Positions 33,207 to 42,678 of a stretch of 64,000 nucleotides of DNA are shown here, piece by piece. This DNA comes from Duganella sp. sic0402 (lineage in GTDB: Bacteria; Pseudomonadota; Gammaproteobacteria; Burkholderiales; Burkholderiaceae_D), in NCBI RefSeq assembly GCF_019219065.1, contig NZ_JAHUWK010000004.1:186001-250000 (forward strand), written 5' to 3'. Within the stretch, counting starts at the first letter, position 1. Each line of letters opens with the position of its first letter. The notes under the pieces were generated by a model that did no database searches, was not told the origin of the DNA, and was given only the letters and a program-made list of their open reading frames with translations. A program made the translations under genes and the position numbers.

Positions 33207-33522
33207 GATAGGCGCGCTGTTCTTGGTGACGGCGCTGGCGGAAATCATCGGCTGTTATCTGCCTTGGCTGGTGCTCAAGCAGGGCAGGACGGCTTGGCTG
33301 TTGCTGCCAGCCGCCGCGTCGCTGGCGCTGTTTGCCTGGCTATTGACGCTGCATCCGGCGGCTGCCGGACGCATTTACGCCGCTTATGGCGGTGCTTATA
33401 TCTGCGTGGCGCTGTTGTGGCTACGCCTGGTCGACGGCATGGCGCTGACGCGCTATGACGCCGCCGGCGCCGTGCTGGCGCTGGCGGGCATGGCGGTTAT
33501 TGCCTTGCAGCCGACGCAGTAA
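33199..33522 (+). CDS. ynfA: YnfA family (UPF0060) inner-membrane protein
   Basis: 107 residues with four transmembrane helices. It aligns with E. coli YnfA across its length: [20 protein letters not shown] at the N-terminus, [24 protein letters not shown] in the middle and [20 protein letters not shown]. YnfA is a small-multidrug-resistance-like transporter. ATG 33199 matches the E. coli start and follows GGAG; it overlaps the glycosyltransferase by 8 bases. Confidence 0.92.
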   Translation: MLKIGALFLVTALAEIIGCYLPWLVLKQGRTAWLLLPAAASLALFAWLLTLHPAAAGRIYAAYGGAYICVALLWLRLVDGMALTRYDAAGAVLALAGMAVIALQPTQ

Positions 33523-33533
33523 TCAGCAATGGA

Positions 33534-34766
<1,233 letters not shown>

Positions 34767-34790
34767 TTTATTCTTTATTCCTTTAAAGCG

Positions 34791-34826
34791 AAAAACGCCT
34801 GCACGAGCCAAAGGCAGGTACAGGCG
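34791..34826 (-). terminator. Rho-independent terminator of gdhA
   Basis: On the minus strand CGCCTG and CAGGCG pair around a GC-containing loop and are followed by a TTTTT run, 24 bases after the gdhA stop. It separates gdhA from the malic enzyme gene 25 bases downstream. Confidence 0.75.
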
Positions 34827-34849
34827 CAAACTGCTGGGGATTCAGTCAA

Positions 34850-36145
34850 TCATGGATACAGGCCACGTACCTCACGCGCTTGCAGCACTCGGGTGCAAGC
34901 GAGGATGAAGGTGGCGGTTCGCAGCGTGACTTTCTTTTCCTGCGCAACGGTCCATACTGCATTGAATGCGTCCTGCATGATGCGGGTCAGGCGTGCATTG
35001 ATTTCATCTTCAGTCCAGAAGAAGCTGGAGAAATCCTGCACCCATTCGAAGTATGACACGGTTACGCCGCCAGCGTTAGCCAGTACATCAGGAACGATCA
35101 ACACATCTTTGTCGGTCAGGATGTCGTCGGCTTCCGGCGTGGTTGGGCCGTTGGCGCCTTCCAGGATGATTTTAGTGCGAATACGCGGCGCGTTAGCGGC
35201 AGTAATCTGCTGTTCCAGTGCGGCCGGGATGAGGATCTCGGATTCAACATCCCAGAAAGCGTCGCGATCCAGGATCGCTTCGGCGCCTGGGAAGCCAGCG
35301 ACGCCGCCGGTTTCCGCGACGTGCTTGTGCAGGCGGGCGATATCCAGGCCGCCTTGATGCACCACGGTGGCGGTGTGATCCTGCACGGCGATGACTTTCG
35401 CGCCAGCTTCAGCGAACATGGTTGCTGCCACGCCGCCGACGTTGCCAAAGCCCTGCACGGCGACACGGGCGCCGGCAATCGCCACGCCACGCTTGGCGGC
35501 GGCTTCGCGGCCGACCACGAACACACCGCGGCCGGTCGCTTCGCGGCGGCCCAGCGAGCCACCCAGCGAGATTGGTTTGCCGGTCACGACGCCGGTCGAC
35601 AGATTACCTTCGATCATGGCGTAGGAGTCCATCATCCAGGCCATCACTTGTTCGTTGGTGTTGACGTCCGGTGCAGGAATGTCTTTGTTCGGGCCGATGA
35701 TCAGGCTGATTTCGCTGGTGTAGCGGCGGGTCAGGCGCTGCAGTTCGCCGCGCGACAGGGTTTTAGGATCGACACGGATGCCGCCTTTGGCGCCGCCGTA
35801 TGGCACGTTGACCGCAGCGTTTTTCACGGTCATCCATGCCGAAAGGGCCATCACTTCGGACAGGGTCACGTCCTGGTGGAAGCGCACGCCGCCTTTGCCT
35901 GGACCACGCGACATATTGTGCTGCACGCGGTAGCCTTCGTAGTGGGCGATGCTGCCATCATCGCGCTCGATCGGCACGTCGACAGTCAGGATGCGCTTAG
36001 GGCGCTTGAGCGTTTCCACCCAGCGCGACAGAGGACCGAGGTGCGGGGTAACGCGATCGATTTGCTGCAGGTAGACACCCCATGGGCCGAGATCTTCGGC
36101 GTTGAGGTAGGAAGGCAGTGCGTGTTGTGCTTGTACAGAGGTCAT
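34850..36145 (-). CDS. gdhA: Glutamate dehydrogenase (Glu/Leu/Phe/Val family)
   Basis: 431 residues. It interconverts glutamate and 2-oxoglutarate plus ammonia. Motifs: [20 protein letters not shown] near residues 70-90, the catalytic-Lys segment [40 protein letters not shown] for nucleotide binding, and [17 protein letters not shown] 36145 is chosen because GGAG lies eight bases upstream; the TTG six bases earlier has too short a spacing. A LysR-type box lies at 36258-36276 in its upstream region, beside the lysR gene, so that regulator probably controls it. Confidence 0.93.
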   Translation of the reverse strand: MTSVQAQHALPSYLNAEDLGPWGVYLQQIDRVTPHLGPLSRWVETLKRPKRILTVDVPIERDDGSIAHYEGYRVQHNMSRGPGKGGVRFHQDVTLSEVMALSAWMTVKNAAVNVPYGGAKGGIRVDPKTLSRGELQRLTRRYTSEISLIIGPNKDIPAPDVNTNEQVMAWMMDSYAMIEGNLSTGVVTGKPISLGGSLGRREATGRGVFVVGREAAAKRGVAIAGARVAVQGFGNVGGVAATMFAEAGAKVIAVQDHTATVVHQGGLDIARLHKHVAETGGVAGFPGAEAILDRDAFWDVESEILIPAALEQQITAANAPRIRTKIILEGANGPTTPEADDILTDKDVLIVPDVLANAGGVTVSYFEWVQDFSSFFWTEDEINARLTRIMQDAFNAVWTVAQEKKVTLRTATFILACTRVLQAREVRGLYP

Positions 36146-36257
36146 GCTCAAGGCTCCTGATGGATTCGTTTGCTGAACGCTGCTCGTGGCAGCTGTTCAA
36201 GTGGGTCGAATCCTACGCCTGGGCATTTAGGGCCGCCAATGCTGTATGCGCATTCTG

Positions 36258-36276
36258 CTATGCGTAAAATGCATAG
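36258..36276. promoter_or_regulatory. LysR-type operator (T-N11-A box) upstream of gdhA
   Basis: CTATGC-gtaaaat-GCATAG is a perfect 6-bp inverted repeat with a 7-base spacer and contains a T-N11-A core. It sits between the lysR stop (36277) and gdhA, about 110 bases before the gdhA ATG, the usual place of an activator site. A second palindrome, ATGCGCAT, lies at 36246-36253. Confidence 0.6.
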
Positions 36277-37239
36277 TTATCTTTCCGATACCGGAATGTG
36301 CCGTTTTCTGCGTCCGCCATTCTGCTGCGTTTCAAGGAAATCCCACAGTCGGTCGACGATGGGCTTGCCGTGCCGCGTTGCCGATGGACGCTCGCGGTAG
36401 AGGCGGATTTCCATTTCGATTTCCCAGTCCGAGGTATCGCCGTCGGCACGCGCCAGCTGCTTTTGTTTGAGTTCGCGGGTGACTGCGGATTCCGGCAGGA
36501 AGGCGACGCCACGGCCTTCCAGCGCCATCATCTTCAGGCCTTCGGCCATATCGGTTTCGTAATGCGGCTCCAGGTGCAGCGGGGTTTTGGCGTCGTTGAG
36601 TATCAGCTCCACCATACGGCCCAGATAGGCATTGTTGGTGTAGGAGAGGAAGGGCAGCGGCGCGCGCTTGGTGCCGGGCAGCGTAAATTCCGGCACCTTG
36701 TTTTTATCGCAGCGCGCGTAGGCGCGCAGCGACTCGCGGCCCAGTACCAGCATGTCGTAGCGACCCGGATCCAGCTGCACCGGCTGGCGCGGATGGTGAT
36801 AGCACAGCAGCAGGTCGCAGCCGCCTTCGACCAGTTGCAGCACGGCGTCGTGGACGTTGAGCGCCATCAGCCGGCTGCGGATCGGCGCGAAGTCTTGTTC
36901 CAACCTGGTCAGCCACTTCGGCACAAAGGTCAGCGACAGCGTATGCGGCACGGCCAGGTCGATGCTGGTCTGCGCGGCGGCGCGCTTGCTGCGCAGCATT
37001 TCGCGCGCGCCGTTAATCTTGGACAGCATCTCCAGCGCCTGTTCATAGAACACGATGCCGGCCGGCGTCAGCCGGGTGGGGTAGGAGGTGCGGTCGATCA
37101 AGTCCGTGCCCAGCCAGTTTTCCAGCGACTGGATGCGGCGTGAGAAGGCGGGCTGCGTCACATGGCGCAGCGCCGCCGAGCGGCTGAAGTTATTGGTCTC
37201 CACCAGTGAGATGAAGTCTTCCAGCCATTTGGTTTCCAT
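36277..37239 (-). CDS. LysR-family regulator, HypT-like subgroup, probable gdhA regulator
   Basis: 320 residues. The winged helix is clear: WLEDFISLVETNNFSRSAALRHVTQPAFSRRIQSLENWLGTDLIDR (5-50), with the helix-turn-helix at about 18-38. The start METKWLEDF and QPAFSRRI resemble E. coli HypT (YjiE), a hypochlorite-responsive LysR. The effector domain has PFLSYTNNAYLGRMVEL and MAEGLKMMALEGRGVAFLPESAV. The gene lies 131 bases upstream of gdhA in the same direction, with a T-N11-A box in that gap, so gdhA is its most likely target. It follows the MFS gene by 9 bases. Confidence 0.87.
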   Translation of the reverse strand: METKWLEDFISLVETNNFSRSAALRHVTQPAFSRRIQSLENWLGTDLIDRTSYPTRLTPAGIVFYEQALEMLSKINGAREMLRSKRAAAQTSIDLAVPHTLSLTFVPKWLTRLEQDFAPIRSRLMALNVHDAVLQLVEGGCDLLLCYHHPRQPVQLDPGRYDMLVLGRESLRAYARCDKNKVPEFTLPGTKRAPLPFLSYTNNAYLGRMVELILNDAKTPLHLEPHYETDMAEGLKMMALEGRGVAFLPESAVTRELKQKQLARADGDTSDWEIEMEIRLYRERPSATRHGKPIVDRLWDFLETQQNGGRRKRHIPVSER

Positions 37240-37248
37240 ACCTATCCT

Positions 37249-38559
37249 TTACGCTGTGATCGAGACGATGCTGCGCATCGGCGTGAACACATAGGCCAGC
37301 AGCGCGAACATCACCAGTATGATGCCACCGCCGATGAACAATTGCGATAGCGAGACCAGTGTCAGCAGCCATCCGGCGCTGGCGGCCGACAGCGGCGCCA
37401 GTCCCATAAAGATGAACATGAAGATGCTCATGGCGCGGCCCATCATGCGCGGCGGCACACGGCGCTGTATCCAGGTGAAGACGTTGATCTGCATATAGCC
37501 GGCCAGCAGGCCGAGCGTCAGCATCAGCACGGCCGCCTGCCAGGCCGCCTGCACCAGCCCGAGCGGCGCGACCAGCAGCCCGGCCACACCGTCCACCAGC
37601 AGTATCATCACGCCAAAGCTGGCGAAGCGCAGCTGCGCGCCGAATTTGGCCGCGATGCCCATGCCGAGTAGCGTGCCCGCGCCGTGCGCTGCCATCAGCA
37701 CACCCAAGGTCGAGGCGCCGTGCAGGTCGGCCGCGAGTACCGGTATCGCCACCTGCATCGCGCCGCCGATCAGCAGCGAGACGATGCCCCAGTAGCTCAG
37801 GCACAGGCGCAGCGGCAGGTCGTTCCACACCATGCGCAAGCCTTCGCCGACGGAGCGCAGCACCGATTGCGGCGCCTCCGCCTGCTGCGGCGCGTTGAGC
37901 TTGACCCGCGACAGCGTCCACGCCGAGATCAGATAGCTGGCGCAGTCGATGCCGAAGGCCAGCGCCAGGCCGCCAGCGTTGCTGACCGCGCCGCTGTTCT
38001 TGTCGCCGCTGATCGCCAGCAGGCCGGCCGCCAGCAGCGGCCCGACCAGCATCGACACCTGGCGCAGTCCCATCATCACGCCATTCGCTGCCTGCAGCTG
38101 TTCGGGCGGTATCGCCAGCGGCATGATCGAGGTTGCCGACGGCATGCCGAATGCTTGGGCCAGGCCGATGCCCAGGGCCAGTAGATAGATCAATTGCAGC
38201 GTCATGTGCGATGTCAGCGCGATGGTCAGCGACAGTGTGTCCGATAGTGCGACGGTGCGTGTGCTGTCGGCGCACAGCACCAGCAGTGTCAGCAAGGCCA
38301 GCAGCACGGCGTTGGCCAGCTTGCTCAGCATGAACACGCGCTTCGGCGAATAGCGGTCCACCAGCGCGCCGCCGATCAGGATGAATACCGCGCGCGGGAT
38401 GCTCATCAGCGCGATCACCAGCCCCAGCGCCAGCGTATCGCCGGTCAGCTTGAGCACCAGCCAGGGCAGGGCGATCATGGTCATCTGGTCGCCCAGCAGC
38501 GCAATCACGCTGCCGCGCATCAGCCATTTGAAGTTGGCGTTCTGCCTGAGCACGCTCAT
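37249..38559 (-). CDS. MFS transporter
   Basis: 436 residues with 12 predicted helices. The segment GDQMTMIALPWLVLKLTGDTLALG is the usual helix-1 region of the enterobactin-exporter-like MFS group, and motif A reads GGALVDRYSPKRVFMLSK. Its start overlaps the marR stop by four bases, so regulator and pump form an operon. That makes a drug or metabolite exporter induced by a MarR ligand the simplest reading. The substrate is unknown. Confidence 0.88.
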   Translation of the reverse strand: MSVLRQNANFKWLMRGSVIALLGDQMTMIALPWLVLKLTGDTLALGLVIALMSIPRAVFILIGGALVDRYSPKRVFMLSKLANAVLLALLTLLVLCADSTRTVALSDTLSLTIALTSHMTLQLIYLLALGIGLAQAFGMPSATSIMPLAIPPEQLQAANGVMMGLRQVSMLVGPLLAAGLLAISGDKNSGAVSNAGGLALAFGIDCASYLISAWTLSRVKLNAPQQAEAPQSVLRSVGEGLRMVWNDLPLRLCLSYWGIVSLLIGGAMQVAIPVLAADLHGASTLGVLMAAHGAGTLLGMGIAAKFGAQLRFASFGVMILLVDGVAGLLVAPLGLVQAAWQAAVLMLTLGLLAGYMQINVFTWIQRRVPPRMMGRAMSIFMFIFMGLAPLSAASAGWLLTLVSLSQLFIGGGIILVMFALLAYVFTPMRSIVSITA

Positions 38560-39008
38560 GAGTTGGACGCATCCATGCCGGCGATCAGCGCCAGTGCCTG
38601 GCTCAGCGCATCAAACTGGCCTTGCGGGCAGTTGCGCAGCAAGTCTTTGCTGATCTGGTTGGCTACGGTGACTGCGTTGGTCAGCAGTTCGCGGCCGGTG
38701 GCGGTGATGACGGCATAGGCCACGCGGGCGTCGCGCGGATCTTGCTGGCGCTCGACCAGGCCGATTTTCTCCAGCGGCAGCAGGGTGCGCGTGACGCCGG
38801 ACGCGGTCAGGCCCTGGCGCTCGGCCAGGTCGACGCGGCGCAGGCGGCCGCCCGGTGCGCGGTTCAGGTAATGCAGCAGCATGAAGTCACTGAAGCTGAT
38901 GCCATGGTAGCCGCCCAGTACCTGGTCGAGGCGGCGCACCAGCGTGGCTTGCGCGCGCATCAAGCGCAGGGTGAATTCCAGGCTGGGATTGATGGTGTCG
39001 TCGGTCAT
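38556..39008 (-). CDS. MarR family transcriptional regulator
   Basis: 150 residues. The winged helix lies at about 40-110: FSDFMLLHYLNRAPGGRLRRVDLAERQGLTASGVTRTLLPLEKIGLVERQQDPRDARVAYAVIT, including the DxRxxR-like wing DPRDARV. It is co-transcribed with the downstream MFS gene (four-base overlap). A perfect 18-bp palindrome 33 bases upstream of its start is the likely operator for autorepression. Confidence 0.9.
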   Translation of the reverse strand: MTDDTINPSLEFTLRLMRAQATLVRRLDQVLGGYHGISFSDFMLLHYLNRAPGGRLRRVDLAERQGLTASGVTRTLLPLEKIGLVERQQDPRDARVAYAVITATGRELLTNAVTVANQISKDLLRNCPQGQFDALSQALALIAGMDASNS

Positions 39009-39040
39009 GGTTGTATAGTCGTTGATTAATGCGTGAAATA

Positions 39041-39058
39041 TACTTGATTAATCAAGTA
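39041..39058. promoter_or_regulatory. MarR operator, perfect 18-bp palindrome
   Basis: TACTTGATTAATCAAGTA is a perfect palindrome located 33 bases upstream of the marR start and 136 bases before the divergent antiporter gene. Its length and AT-rich centre fit MarR-type sites. Confidence 0.78.
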
Positions 39059-39113
39059 AGTGCCACTATAAAATCGCGCAGTGTGAAACTAATGCAACAG
39101 CGAATTGGCTGTG

Positions 39114-39167
39114 GTATCGTTTCCAAATGCATTATGATGTTACGTAATGTATAAAATATAACGATAC
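39114..39167. promoter_or_regulatory. Spaced inverted repeat upstream of the antiporter gene
   Basis: GTATCGTT (39114-39121) and AACGATAC (39160-39167) form a perfect 8-bp inverted repeat flanking an AT-rich 38-base stretch that contains TTACGTAA and likely the antiporter promoter. It could be paired regulator sites or a long hairpin. No regulator is assigned. Confidence 0.35.
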
Positions 39168-39193
39168 TATGCCAAATAAAAAAGGGGACAAGC

Positions 39194-40399
39194 ATGCATA
39201 TGGGGACGACCGAAATCTTCCTGATTGCGATGGTGATTATTTTCAGCGTGCCATATCTGATCTGGCGCCTGGGCGGCACCGATTACTACGCACCGCTGGT
39301 GGTGGTGCAGATCATCGCTGGCATCCTGCTGGGGCCGGGCATCATGGGACGCGCCTTTCCTGAGTACTACAGCTTCGTCTTCAACCCGCAGGTAGTGCAG
39401 TCGCTGAACGGCATCGCCTGGTGGGCGGTGATGATTTTTGTGATGATCGCCGGCATCGAGCTGGACTTGAAAAAAGCCTGGGAGCATCGCCGTGAAAGCA
39501 CCATCACCGCCGGCCTGGCGCTGGGCACGCCGTTGCTGTTCGGTTGCATCGCCGCGCTGGCGCTGGTCGGCTATTCCGGCTGGATGGGGCCGAAGGCGCA
39601 GGACTGGCAGTTTGTGCTGGGTGTCGGCATGTCGTGCGCGGTGACCGCGCTGCCCATCCTCATTTTGCTGATGGAAAAGCTGGAAGTGCTGCGCCAGCCG
39701 ATCGGCCAGCGCATCCTGCGCTACGCCAGCCTGGACGATATCGCGATCTGGGGCGTGCTGGCGGTAATCCTGCTGGATTGGGACCGGGTCGGCCGCCAGG
39801 CTGGTTTCCTGGTAGCGTTCGCCATCGTCACCAAGCTGTTCCGCATGCTGATGGTGCGCATCGAAGAGCGCGACCGCTGGTATGTGTCCTTCATCTGGCT
39901 GGCGGTGTGCGCGTTTGCGGCCGACTGGGCCGGTATGCACTACATGGTCGGCGCCTTCCTGGCGGGCGCGGTCATGGACGCTGAATGGTTCAACCAGGAA
40001 AAGATGGACTTCCTGCGCGCCAATATATTGATGGCGGTGATGCCGGTCTTCTTCCTCAGCACCGGGCTGCGCACCAACTGGGCGATGGGCGGCTCGGCGG
40101 TGTTCCTGGTGGCGGCAGGACTGCTGGTGGCGTCGGTGACGGGCAAGCTGGCGGGCGTGCACCTGGCTGGCAAGATCCTCAAGTGGGGACCGGGCGAAGC
40201 GTCGATCATCGGCTGGCTGTTGCAGACCAAGGCGCTGATCATGATTATTTTCGTCAACATCCTGCTGGATAAGCAGATCATCACCAGCGAGACGTTCACG
40301 GCGCTGCTGCTGATGGCCATCGGCAGCACCATGCTGACCGTGCCGATGGTCGCGCCGAAATTACAGCGCGTGGCGCAACTGATCTTTAAAACCAGCTGA
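39194..40399 (+). CDS. CPA2-family cation:proton antiporter (Kef/NapA type)
   Basis: 401 residues with about 12 helices. Family motifs are GGTDYYAPLVVVQIIAGILLGPGIMG near residues 25-50, WWAVMIFVMIAGIELDLKKAWEHR near 74-97 (the ion-site region of CPA2 exchangers), and SLDDIAIWGVLAVILL with the conserved Asp pair. The protein ends after the membrane domain and lacks the TrkA-N domain of KefB/C, so it is a NapA-like exchanger. ATG 39194 follows AAAAGGGGACAAGC. It diverges from the marR-MFS operon. Confidence 0.87.
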   Translation: MHMGTTEIFLIAMVIIFSVPYLIWRLGGTDYYAPLVVVQIIAGILLGPGIMGRAFPEYYSFVFNPQVVQSLNGIAWWAVMIFVMIAGIELDLKKAWEHRRESTITAGLALGTPLLFGCIAALALVGYSGWMGPKAQDWQFVLGVGMSCAVTALPILILLMEKLEVLRQPIGQRILRYASLDDIAIWGVLAVILLDWDRVGRQAGFLVAFAIVTKLFRMLMVRIEERDRWYVSFIWLAVCAFAADWAGMHYMVGAFLAGAVMDAEWFNQEKMDFLRANILMAVMPVFFLSTGLRTNWAMGGSAVFLVAAGLLVASVTGKLAGVHLAGKILKWGPGEASIIGWLLQTKALIMIIFVNILLDKQIITSETFTALLLMAIGSTMLTVPMVAPKLQRVAQLIFKTS

Positions 40400-40405
40400 T
40401 ATAAT
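40400..40405 (+). promoter_or_regulatory. Perfect -10 box just before the DUF3297 gene
   Basis: TATAAT lies six bases before ATG 40412, overlapping the antiporter stop region. A good -35 is not visible. Transcription from here would begin at the ATG and give a leaderless message. Confidence 0.45.
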
Positions 40406-40411
40406 GCCGGG

Positions 40412-40660
40412 ATGAACGATACTACTCAACGCCCACCACTGCCGGATCATCTGTCGATCGATCCGCGCAGCAAATTCCACGTTGCCGCTGTGTTTGAACA
40501 CGATATCGGCATCAATTTCAACGGCAAAGAACGCAATGATGTGGATGAATACTGCATCAGCGAAGGCTGGATCAAGGTTCCAGCCGGCAAAGCACTGGAT
40601 CGCAAAGGCAATCCGATGCTGATCAAGCTGAAAGGCACGGTCGAGCCGTTCTACCGTTAA
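40412..40660 (+). CDS. DUF3297 family protein
   Basis: 82 residues, DUF3297: LPDHLSIDPRSKFHVAAVFEHDIGINFNGKERNDVDEYCISEGWIKV fills most of it, and it ends KGTVEPFYR. The family has no known function and is widespread in proteobacteria. The gene has no ribosome site; a TATAAT box ends six bases before the ATG. It is followed by a strong terminator. Confidence 0.9.
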   Translation: MNDTTQRPPLPDHLSIDPRSKFHVAAVFEHDIGINFNGKERNDVDEYCISEGWIKVPAGKALDRKGNPMLIKLKGTVEPFYR

Positions 40661-40676
40661 TCAAGAAGGACCCAAC

Positions 40677-40713
40677 AAAAAAGCCACGTGCGCATTGCTC
40701 ACGTGGCTTTTTT
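40677..40713 (+). terminator. Strong bidirectional rho-independent terminator
   Basis: AAAAAAGCCACGTG pairs with CACGTGGCTTTTTT around a 9-base loop, 16 bases after the DUF3297 stop. A T run follows on the plus strand and the A run gives one on the minus strand, so it can also end the 40732-40938 transcript. Confidence 0.92.
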
Positions 40714-40731
40714 CATATGCGGTCCGGAAGT

Positions 40732-40938
40732 TCAGGCGGCCTGGCGTGGTGCGACTGCGGCTTCGCCACGCAGCTTGTCCAGCATATTCAGCGTGGACGG
40801 AGAGAGGTTCATGATCCCGTGGTAGGCGCAGTATTCACAAAACGCTTCTTCTGGCGTCATGGCAGCGATACTGGCGTCGGAATGACCGCGCCGGCGCAGC
40901 GCGCGCAGACATGCGGCATCCATATTTCTCGAGTTCAT
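40732..40938 (-). CDS. Small conserved hypothetical protein (68 residues)
   Basis: 68 residues, unrecognised family: MNSRNMDAACLRALRRRGHS at the N-terminus, then TPEEAFCEYCAYHGIMN with a CxxC pair, and a helical C-terminus. CAGGAGAAAGTGC is a strong ribosome site for ATG 40938, which rules out the longer in-frame opening to 41016. A near-consensus promoter and a strong terminator bracket it, so it is clearly an expressed monocistronic gene. The CEYC pair might bind metal; that is a guess. Confidence 0.7.
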   Translation of the reverse strand: MNSRNMDAACLRALRRRGHSDASIAAMTPEEAFCEYCAYHGIMNLSPSTLNMLDKLRGEAAVAPRQAA

Positions 40939-40986
40939 GCACTTTCTCCTGGATAGTTGGTTAGTAAGTTGTTTCCTGCTGTTAAT

Positions 40987-41016
40987 ATTATAATTCGGAA
41001 TAATGCCCTGTGGCAA
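40987..41016 (-). promoter_or_regulatory. Near-consensus sigma-70 promoter for the 68-residue protein
   Basis: On the minus strand TTGCCA (41016-41011) and TATAAT (40992-40987) are separated by 18 bases. Matches are five of six and six of six, the best promoter seen in the window. The predicted leader is about 40 bases and contains the strong ribosome site. Confidence 0.75.
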
Positions 41017-41072
41017 TTAATTATTTTTTCTCAACATTCGAAAACAATTTACAACGCCTATCAGCTGGATGG

Positions 41073-42311
41073 TCAAGCCGCCTGTGGCCGCACCGCACCT
41101 GGCAAGTCGCGCTGCAAGCGCCACAGCAGCACGCCGGCCACCACGGAGGTGGCCACCACTACATATCCGACCGTGTCGAAATGCTGTAGATGCCCGTCTG
41201 CGCCCTGCGTAACGATATGCCCGGCCGCCACCGACGCCAGGCCACCGGCCAGCTGCTGGATCGATGCGCTGATGGCGTTGTACGAGCCGCGCTGCGTAGC
41301 CGCCGGCACCGTCGACGAAATCGCCTGGAACGGGATCATGCGCGAGAAAATGCCGACGAACATGACCGAATTGACCAGCACCAGCATCCACAGCGGAATC
41401 CGGCCCAGGTGCGTGTAAATCAGCACCATCGCAATCGACAGCGCGGTGCCGAACAGGAACACGCGGAACTTGCCGAAGGCGTCGGCCGCGCGGCCTATCA
41501 TCGGTCCGATGAAGATGGTGCACACGCCGGTGACCAGATACACGGTCGGCAGGTGATGCAAGTCGATGCCCATGTTGTTGACGATATAGGCGCTGCTGAA
41601 CGGCATCAGCATGAAGCCGCCTGTGGTCAGCAGGGCGGTGATGCAGAACGCCAGCAGGTAGCGCTTTTCTGTCAGCGTGTGATACAGGTGCATGAACGGG
41701 CTGTGCTCCTGCGGCTGGCCCAGGTGCGCATTCACCGGCTGCATTTTCCACGCCACCAGCAGGCCGCCGAGCAGGCCGAAGGCGGCCATCGCCATGAACG
41801 GTACATGCCAGTTCCACTGGTTGGACAGGTAGATGCCAACCGGCAGGCCCAGCACCTGGCTAGCTGCGAAGGCGGTCTGGATCAGGCCCATGACGCGGCC
41901 GCGCATCGCCGGCGGGAACAGGTCGGTGGAGATTGCCAGCACTACGGAGCCGATCACGCCGCCGAACAGGCCGGTGAACACACGCGCCGCCAGCAGCGAT
42001 TCAAAGCTTTGCGCCAGGCCGCACCAGACGGTGCCGAGGATGAAGCCGGTGTAGAAGAACAGCAGCAGTTTCTTGCGGTCGTAGCGGTCGGCAAAGCCGG
42101 CGGTCAGGAGGCCGGACGCGCCGGCGCTGAACGCATAGGCCGACACCACCAGGCCGAATTGCGCCGGGCCGATCTTCAGGTCCGGCATGATCAGCGCGCC
42201 CAGCGGCGACATGATCATGAAATCGAGAATGACGGCGAACTGCAGGAAAGCCAGCATCGCCACCACGGTTTTCTGATAGCCGCTGAATGGCGGCGCAGGG
42301 GTTTTCTTCAT
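41073..42311 (-). CDS. MFS transporter, last gene of an ECF sigma operon
   Basis: 412 residues with 12 helices. The N-terminus AFLQFAVILDFMIMSPLGALI and motif A ADRYDRKKLLLFFYTGF are typical of the drug/arabinose-like MFS exporters, and FTGLFGGVIGSVVLAISTDLFPPAMRGRVMGL is the central loop. Its ATG overlaps the preceding gene by four bases (ATGA), so it depends on coupling. Being encoded in an operon with a sigma factor suggests an efflux or uptake function switched on by an envelope signal. The substrate is unknown. Confidence 0.87.
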   Translation of the reverse strand: MKKTPAPPFSGYQKTVVAMLAFLQFAVILDFMIMSPLGALIMPDLKIGPAQFGLVVSAYAFSAGASGLLTAGFADRYDRKKLLLFFYTGFILGTVWCGLAQSFESLLAARVFTGLFGGVIGSVVLAISTDLFPPAMRGRVMGLIQTAFAASQVLGLPVGIYLSNQWNWHVPFMAMAAFGLLGGLLVAWKMQPVNAHLGQPQEHSPFMHLYHTLTEKRYLLAFCITALLTTGGFMLMPFSSAYIVNNMGIDLHHLPTVYLVTGVCTIFIGPMIGRAADAFGKFRVFLFGTALSIAMVLIYTHLGRIPLWMLVLVNSVMFVGIFSRMIPFQAISSTVPAATQRGSYNAISASIQQLAGGLASVAAGHIVTQGADGHLQHFDTVGYVVVATSVVAGVLLWRLQRDLPGAVRPQAA

Positions 42312-42664
42312 TCCTGGTCTTTCTTTTCTGGGCGGCAGAATGGCGCGCGGTGCTGGAAGAACTGTTCGCGTTGCTTGAAGAACTGGGTGCGCTCTTCCGG
42401 CGTCATGGCTTGCCAGCGCTGCCAATGCTCGCGTTTTTCATGCCAGTCGCGATGATGGCCGCGGAAACCGCCAAACAGGATGCGGCAGAGTAGCAGCAAT
42501 CCCAGCGCCTGCCAATAATTGACGGCATTGGCGCCAGGGAAGATGGTCGGGATCAGGCAGTTCCACAGCCACATCACGATGGCGCCGAGCGCGGCGGCGC
42601 CGGTCAATATCCACAGGCCTTTGATCAGTTTGAATTTCTTGTAGCTCATATTTTCGCGGCGCAT
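42308..42664 (-). CDS. Two-helix membrane protein of an ECF sigma operon, putative anti-sigma or sensor
   Basis: 118 residues. Two hydrophobic helices (GLWILTGAAALGAIVMWLW and YWQALGLLLLCRILFGGF) are followed by a charged cytosolic tail rich in His, Trp and Arg (HHRDWHEKREHWQRWQ, TPEERTQFFKQREQFF). ATG 42664 is chosen because AAAGGA lies nine bases before it; the ATG at 42682, overlapping the sigma stop, is the alternative. Its place right after an ECF sigma gene is where an anti-sigma factor normally lies, but the usual zinc anti-sigma motif is absent. Anti-sigma is therefore inference from context. Confidence 0.62.
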   Translation of the reverse strand: MRRENMSYKKFKLIKGLWILTGAAALGAIVMWLWNCLIPTIFPGANAVNYWQALGLLLLCRILFGGFRGHHRDWHEKREHWQRWQAMTPEERTQFFKQREQFFQHRAPFCRPEKKDQE

Positions 42665-42678
42665 TTTGGTGTTTCCTT

